DNA of 8,444 nt from an uncultured Bacilli bacterium (GTDB taxonomy: Bacteria > Bacillota_I > Bacilli_A > RF39 > UBA660). The stretch spans positions 1-8,444 of the forward strand of contig CANQHW010000046.1 of the NCBI GenBank assembly GCA_947623855.1, read 5' to 3'. Under the pieces are notes generated by a model. The model was not told the DNA's origin. It saw only the letters and a list, made by a program, of their open reading frames with translations, and did no database searches. Shown piece by piece: positions 5,607 through 8,444 of this stretch (position 1 is the first letter of the stretch; each line of letters begins with the position of its first letter). Made by a program: the position numbers and the translations under genes.

Positions 5607-6866
5607 ATGAAACAAATAGTTATTGAAGGAGGCATTCCTTTAACTGGAGAAATCCAAATCAGTGGAGCTAAAAACAGTGTAGTAGCTTTAATACCTATTG
5701 CTCTTTTATCTCCCCATAATGTTACCATAAATAATGTTCCTGATATTAGTGATACCTCCTCTTTATTAGAAATGTTAAAACTTTTAAATTGTCATATTAA
5801 TTATGAAAATGAAACATTAAGTATTGATACCTCGAATGTTAAAAATACCTTTATTCCGGGAACTTTATCTAAACGTTTACGAGCTTCTTACTATTTAATG
5901 GGAACTTTACTAGCTAAGTATCATTATGTTGAAATGTGTATTCCTGGTGGTTGTAATATTGGCCTTCGTCCTATCGACCTGCATTTAGATGGTTTCAAAT
6001 CTTTAGGAGCTACTATTACTACTACCGAAGATAAAATCTGTCTTAAAGCCGATAATTTAATTGGTACCGATATTCATTTACGTGTTCCCAGTGTCGGAGC
6101 CACAATTAATTTAATGATCGCCGCTACGGGAGCAACTGGGACTACCCATATTTATAATGCTGCTAAAGAACCAGAAATAAGTAACATCGCTGACTTCTTA
6201 ATTAATCTTGGAGCTAATATCACCGGTGCTGGAACTGATACCATTACCATTAATGGTGCTACTAACTATCATGATGGCGAAATTACTGTCATCCCCGACC
6301 GTATCGAATCTGGAACCTACATCCTTGCGGGAGCATTAATGGGCGAAAATCTTACTATCTTCGGTATTAATCCTGATAACTTAACTTCTCTTTTTGAAGT
6401 ATTAAATAATATGGGAGCTAACTATCAATTAAATGGTAATAATTTAACTATTACTAAAAAAGATACTTACCATCCCGTTAATGTAACTACTACTTATTAC
6501 CCTGGATTCCCTACTGATTTAGCCCAACCCCTATCAGCAGTCTTAACTAAATGTAATGGAACCTCTACTATTACCGAAACTATTTGGGAAAACCGTTTAG
6601 GTCATGTCCCTTATCTTGTCAAAATGCACGCCAATATAAGTATTGATAGTAAAGAAAAAATCTCTATCTATGGCCCTACTACCTTTTTAAATAAAGAAGT
6701 CGAAGCAAGTGATCTTCGTGCTGGGGCTTCCTTAGTCATCGCCGCCCTAGCAGCACCAGGTATCACTACTATCAATGCCGCTGAACACATCTTAAGAGGA
6801 TATGAAAATATCGTCGAAAAATTAAGTGGCATTGGTGCTAAAATTGAAGTTAAAGAAATAGAATAA
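5607..6866 (+). CDS. murA: UDP-N-acetylglucosamine 1-carboxyvinyltransferase (MurA)
   Basis: First committed enzyme of peptidoglycan synthesis: transfers enolpyruvate from PEP to UDP-GlcNAc in the cytoplasm and is the fosfomycin target. At 419 residues it is exactly full length. It has SGAKN with Lys22-Asn23, the catalytic cysteine Cys116 in PGGCNIGLRPIDLHL (113-127, equivalent to Cys115 of E. coli), Asp304 in GFPTDLAQ, and DLRAGASLVIAAL near the C-terminus. The late motif usually written HxDRGYE reads HILRGYE (394-400), keeping the arginine but with Leu for Asp. Cys at 116 predicts fosfomycin sensitivity, since resistant forms carry Asp there. It follows fba by three bases, with AAAGGA (5592-5597) inside fba as its SD. 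Many Firmicutes have two copies (murAA/murAB); which one this is cannot be said, though the fba linkage resembles murAB (murZ). Confidence 0.97.
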   Translation: MKQIVIEGGIPLTGEIQISGAKNSVVALIPIALLSPHNVTINNVPDISDTSSLLEMLKLLNCHINYENETLSIDTSNVKNTFIPGTLSKRLRASYYLMGTLLAKYHYVEMCIPGGCNIGLRPIDLHLDGFKSLGATITTTEDKICLKADNLIGTDIHLRVPSVGATINLMIAATGATGTTHIYNAAKEPEISNIADFLINLGANITGAGTDTITINGATNYHDGEITVIPDRIESGTYILAGALMGENLTIFGINPDNLTSLFEVLNNMGANYQLNGNNLTITKKDTYHPVNVTTTYYPGFPTDLAQPLSAVLTKCNGTSTITETIWENRLGHVPYLVKMHANISIDSKEKISIYGPTTFLNKEVEASDLRAGASLVIAALAAPGITTINAAEHILRGYENIVEKLSGIGAKIEVKEIE

Positions 6867-6886
6867 TAGAGAAATCTATTATTTTT
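6862..6886 (+). terminator. Intrinsic terminator of fba-murA with GAAA tetraloop
   Basis: AATAATAGA (6862-6870) and TCTATTATT (6875-6883) form a perfect 9-bp stem closed by a GAAA tetraloop and followed by a T run to 6886. The murA stop (6864-6866) is in the left arm. Confidence 0.82.
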
Positions 6887-6890
6887 ATTT

Positions 6891-6896
6891 GGTGAT
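6891..6896 (+). promoter_or_regulatory. GGTGAT-type Shine-Dalgarno close to its start codon
   Basis: GGTGAT lies only three bases before the ATG at 6900. It pairs with the part of the anti-SD beside the CCUCC core (extended consensus GGAGGTGATC), so the short spacer puts the start codon at a normal distance. The same hexamer precedes spoIIR and, on the minus strand, the possible GTG start of the XRE gene. Confidence 0.6.
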
Positions 6897-6899
6897 TAT

Positions 6900-7454
6900 A
6901 TGAAATTTAAACTTCTCTTATTAACTACTCTAAGTATCTTAATAGTATACTTAATATATAACTCAGCTCCCCCTACTAATCCCTATATATTATCTATATA
7001 TGATAAAACTACTCTCCCCGAATATAACTATAATAATATTATCAAAAAATCTCTAAAAAATACTAATATTACCTATGATACTACTCTATCTAAATATAAC
7101 TTTGAAATAGAAAATTTAAAAGATTATATTTTAGAAAATAAATATAATATTAAACAAACTATCCGTAAATCTGATTTAATAATTATTCATCTTGGTAAAG
7201 ATGAAATAAAAGATAATAATAGTTATAACTCTTCCGTATCTAAAGAAATTTTATTAGATATTTCTTCTATCTTTAAAAACTTACGTAAAATAACATCAAA
7301 AAATATAATCTATATTCCCCCTGAAGGAATATCTAACACCCTAAATAAAGCTTTAAAAAAAATATCTAATGATTATAACATCGTATATTTAAACTCTACT
7401 GAAGATATATCTACTAAATTATTATCCTATCTTCAAGAACTAAAATATATCTAA
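6900..7454 (+). CDS. Membrane-anchored protein, possibly a degenerate SGNH-hydrolase-like fold
   Basis: A 184-residue protein with an N-terminal hydrophobic anchor or signal (residues 4-20), then a probably extracytoplasmic domain. I do not recognise a family with certainty. The order of elements recalls a small SGNH/GDSL hydrolase: a first strand ending ILSIYDKTT (30-38) where a GDS nucleophile motif would stand, and SDLIIIHLGKDEI (91-103) where SGNH enzymes have DLVxIxxGxND, then KNIIYIPPEG (134-143) like the later beta strand. The catalytic Ser, Asn and Asp-x-x-His are not in place, so if the fold is right it is probably not an esterase. It is more AT-rich and richer in ATA isoleucine codons, Asn and Lys than its neighbours, suggesting weak constraint. 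It lies between murA and rpmE, where B. subtilis has rho. No promoter of its own is evident. Confidence 0.7.
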   Translation: MKFKLLLLTTLSILIVYLIYNSAPPTNPYILSIYDKTTLPEYNYNNIIKKSLKNTNITYDTTLSKYNFEIENLKDYILENKYNIKQTIRKSDLIIIHLGKDEIKDNNSYNSSVSKEILLDISSIFKNLRKITSKNIIYIPPEGISNTLNKALKKISNDYNIVYLNSTEDISTKLLSYLQELKYI

Positions 7455-7480
7455 AAAATGTCAAATAAATAAGAAAACTA

Positions 7481-7510
7481 TTGCATAAACCTATATTTAT
7501 GATATATAAT
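7481..7510 (+). promoter_or_regulatory. Sigma-A promoter of rpmE
   Basis: TTGCAT (7481-7486) and TATAAT (7505-7510) are 18 bases apart. Transcription from about 7517 gives a leader of about 50 bases that contains the hairpin at 7529-7550. Confidence 0.75.
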
Positions 7511-7528
7511 ACTTCAAGAAACAAATTA

Positions 7529-7550
7529 CTATGTATAAGATTATACATGG
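7529..7550 (+). promoter_or_regulatory. rpmE leader: Hairpin in the rpmE leader, possible L31 autoregulatory site
   Basis: CTATGTATA (7529-7537) pairs with TATACATGG (7542-7550) over an AGAT loop, nine pairs with one T-G wobble, and ends two bases before the SD (7553-7559). Structured leaders that bind L31 are known upstream of rpmE in several phyla. Whether this is one is an inference from position and stem alone. Confidence 0.45.
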
Positions 7551-7552
7551 CG

Positions 7553-7559
7553 AAGGGAG
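7553..7559 (+). promoter_or_regulatory. Shine-Dalgarno that fixes the rpmE start
   Basis: AAGGGAG stands seven bases before the ATG at 7567. An in-frame ATG at 7531 lies within the leader hairpin and has no SD, and L31 proteins begin MKxxIHP, so 7567 is the start. Confidence 0.85.
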
Positions 7560-7566
7560 CGTTAGT

Positions 7567-7779
7567 ATGAAAAAGAATATTCATCCAGAAGTTAAAAAAG
7601 CTACAGTAAAATGTGCTTGTGGAGCAACATTTGAAACTATGTCTACTAAAGAAGAAATCCACGTTGAAGTATGTAGTGAATGTCATCCATTCTATACCGG
7701 TAACCAAGGTCGTGCTAAAAAGACTGGTGCTGTAGAAAAATTTAACAAAAAGTTTGGTATTAATCAAAAAGCTGCTTAA
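7567..7779 (+). CDS. rpmE: Ribosomal protein bL31, zinc-binding (C+) type
   Basis: Component of the large ribosomal subunit at the bridge to the 30S head. The 70-residue product begins MKKNIHPEVK and has the four cysteines of the zinc-binding form: Cys16 and Cys18 (KCACG), Cys36 and Cys39 (VCSECHPFYTG). The zinc-free paralogue (ykrA/ytiA-type) used under zinc starvation lacks these, so this is the normal zinc-replete L31. Length is typical (66-75). It has its own promoter, a hairpin-containing leader and a strong terminator, so it forms a single-gene unit, as often seen for rpmE. The linkage to murA upstream fits the B. subtilis murA-rho-rpmE order without rho. Confidence 0.97.
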   Translation: MKKNIHPEVKKATVKCACGATFETMSTKEEIHVEVCSECHPFYTGNQGRAKKTGAVEKFNKKFGINQKAA

Positions 7780-7799
7780 TCAAGCAGCTTTATTTTTTA
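7768..7799. terminator. Strong bidirectional terminator between rpmE and the XRE gene
   Basis: AAAGCTGCTT (7768-7777) and AAGCAGCTTT (7782-7791) form a perfect 10-bp stem around AATC. On + it is followed by A and a six-T run; on - the stem is followed by five T residues, so it can end both convergent transcripts. Both stop codons (rpmE 7777-7779; XRE gene 7790-7792) fall within it. Confidence 0.92.
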
Positions 7800-8023
7800 G
7801 GATAAGGTTTCCTTTCATTAGTCCTCCCTATCATATAATCTATACTTAAATTATAAAAATCCGCTAATTTTTCTAATTGCTCTATTGGGATTACCCTAAT
7901 ACCTAATTCATATTTTGAATATTGTTGTTGGGTAGTATGCAATAATTTAGCTATATCTTTTTGTTTATAATCTCTATCTTCTCTTATTTCCTTTAATCTA
8001 GTTATATCCACATTAATCACCAT
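7790..8023 (-). CDS. XRE-family helix-turn-helix transcriptional regulator
   Basis: A small (77 residues from the ATG at 8023) DNA-binding protein made almost only of a lambda-repressor-like HTH domain: ITRLKEIREDRD, then helices 2-3 in QKDIAKLLHTTQQQYSKYELG, then IPIEQLEKLADFYNLSIDYMIGR, the standard end of HTH_3 domains. There is no C-terminal sensor or peptidase domain, so it probably dimerises simply and acts as a repressor. Start is uncertain: GTG 8041 and ATG 8023 have no SD, while GTG 8011 follows GGTGAT by four bases and would give a typical beginning (DITRLKEIRED). It is divergent from the membrane-protein gene at 8119 and shares with it a control region full of GGTGT half-sites, so autoregulation and control of that gene are likely. 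It could be a solitary regulator, a phage or element remnant, or an antitoxin-like gene; no toxin is visible. Confidence 0.9.
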   Translation of the reverse strand: MVINVDITRLKEIREDRDYKQKDIAKLLHTTQQQYSKYELGIRVIPIEQLEKLADFYNLSIDYMIGRTNERKPYPKK

Positions 8024-8039
8024 ACCAAAATTATTACAC

Positions 8040-8083
8040 ACACCTAAAAAGGTGTATTGACTTTAAGCTCAAATGGGTGTATT
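8040..8083. promoter_or_regulatory. Candidate operator: GGTGT half-sites between divergent genes
   Basis: ACACCT (8040-8045) and AGGTGT (8050-8055) form a 16-bp inverted repeat with a four-A centre, the size of an XRE dimer site. GGTGTATT occurs directly repeated at 8051-8058 and 8076-8083, 25 bases apart, so one copy enters the -35 and the other enters the -10 of the rightward promoter. Occupation would block RNA polymerase there and also sit at the start of the XRE gene. Confidence 0.6.
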
Positions 8084-8085
8084 AT
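8057..8085 (+). promoter_or_regulatory. Strong sigma-A promoter of the right-edge membrane protein
   Basis: TTGACT (8057-8062) and TATTAT (8080-8085) are 17 bases apart, the closest match to consensus -35 in the window. The start would be near 8092, giving a short leader with SD AGGAG (8107-8111) seven bases before the ATG at 8119. Confidence 0.75.
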
Positions 8086-8118
8086 TTGATTATAAAATAA
8101 TATAAGAGGAGCTGAATT

Positions 8119-8444
8119 ATGTTTAGATTTAATCCAGAGAAAGAATTAGATAAAATCCAACATGGAAGTAGAAATAGATTTATATTTATCTCTTTTCTAT
8201 TATTAGTTATTGCTGTTGTTGGAACATCATATGCATTTTATCAAGTAAGATACTCGAGAAGAATAATATATACCAGAGTTAAAATAAATCGAAAAGATGT
8301 AGAATTAGCAGTAAAGATAGAAGGAGAAGATGGTAATTTAGATCATTTTCCAACAAAGGAAGATGGATATACTTATTCTAAAACCGAATGTGATAATGAG
8401 GGTGTAACAACAGTAACTTGGAATGATCAAACTTGGAAGTTAAC
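8119..8444 (+). CDS. Single-pass membrane protein of unknown function, 3' end missing
   Basis: The frame is open from ATG 8119 to the window edge (108 full codons), with SD AGGAG at seven bases. The product begins with a charged cytoplasmic stretch (MFRFNPEKELDKIQHGSRNR), a transmembrane helix around residues 21-42 (IFISFLLLVIAVVGTSYAFY), then a short basic segment (RYSRR) and a polar domain likely outside the cell. The VVGTSYAFY ending resembles the N-termini of TasA/camelysin-like and other surface proteins of Firmicutes. The later YTYSKTECDNEG with TWNDQTWKL resembles repeat-like modules (C-D-N then W-x-x-x-x-W-K-L) that I have seen in surface proteins of related gut bacteria, from memory. 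Function is not assignable from the part present. It is the probable target of the divergent XRE regulator. The stop codon lies beyond the window. Confidence 0.75.
   Translation, partial: MFRFNPEKELDKIQHGSRNRFIFISFLLLVIAVVGTSYAFYQVRYSRRIIYTRVKINRKDVELAVKIEGEDGNLDHFPTKEDGYTYSKTECDNEGVTTVTWNDQTWKL

Noticed and set aside
7531..7566. Earlier in-frame ATG for rpmE giving 82 residues
   Set aside because: It falls within the leader hairpin without an SD and adds residues absent from L31. ATG 7567 has AAGGGAG at the right distance.
7414..7767. Minus-strand 117-codon frame opposite rpmE
   Set aside because: It covers rpmE, its promoter and its SD on the other strand. The aromatic and Cys-rich product is what the complement of an L31 gene gives.
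8024..8041. GTG at 8041 as start of the XRE gene
   Set aside because: No SD precedes it, it lies inside the inverted repeat, and the added residues are not typical of HTH_3 proteins. The ATG at 8023 or GTG at 8011 is more likely.
1..8444. Mycoplasma genetic code (TGA = Trp)
   Set aside because: TGA ends the LRR gene and fba at sensible places, and tryptophans are encoded by TGG.

Overview
The window is AT-rich, gene-dense DNA from a low-G+C Gram-positive bacterium (Firmicutes/Bacillota). It carries murA, so the cell makes peptidoglycan, and a clear spoIIR, so at least part of the endospore programme is kept. TGA is used as a stop (ends of the leucine-rich repeat gene and of fba), so this is the standard bacterial code and not the Mycoplasma code. 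Together with a conserved N-terminal domain that I associate with uncultured gut Bacilli (RF39/Erysipelotrichales-like), I infer an uncultured, small-genome, gut-type member of Bacilli. The species cannot be told from this window.

Layout, left to right, nearly all on the + strand: the 3' two-thirds of prfA (release factor 1) overlapping prmC (the methylase that modifies RF1); a terminator; a promoter driving a 582-residue cytosolic leucine-rich repeat protein coupled by an ATGA overlap to an 86-residue protein of unknown function; spoIIR; mntP (Mn2+ efflux family); a terminator; a strong promoter driving fba and murA; a terminator; a membrane-anchored protein that looks like a degenerate SGNH hydrolase; rpmE (L31) with its own promoter and leader hairpin; a bidirectional terminator; a minus-strand XRE regulator; and a divergent, incomplete membrane protein running off the right edge.

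The housekeeping genes are those of the Bacillus subtilis fbaA-murA-rho-rpmE-...-prfA-prmC-...-spoIIR-...-mntP neighbourhood, but the two halves are in swapped order. Rho is not where it would be expected, and an unfamiliar gene pair sits between prmC and spoIIR. Four genes have an intrinsic-terminator stem that includes their own stop codon. Two genes (spoIIR, mntP) have a hairpin whose 3' arm is their Shine-Dalgarno sequence.

The most interesting points are the uncharacterised N-terminal domain of the LRR protein and its partner, the SD-sequestering hairpins, the stop-codon-embedded terminators with no rho in its usual place, and the XRE/divergent promoter with repeated GGTGTATT half-sites over both -35 and -10. 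No CRISPR array, tRNA, rRNA, insertion sequence or phage module is visible. No gene-free stretch exceeds about 120 bases.
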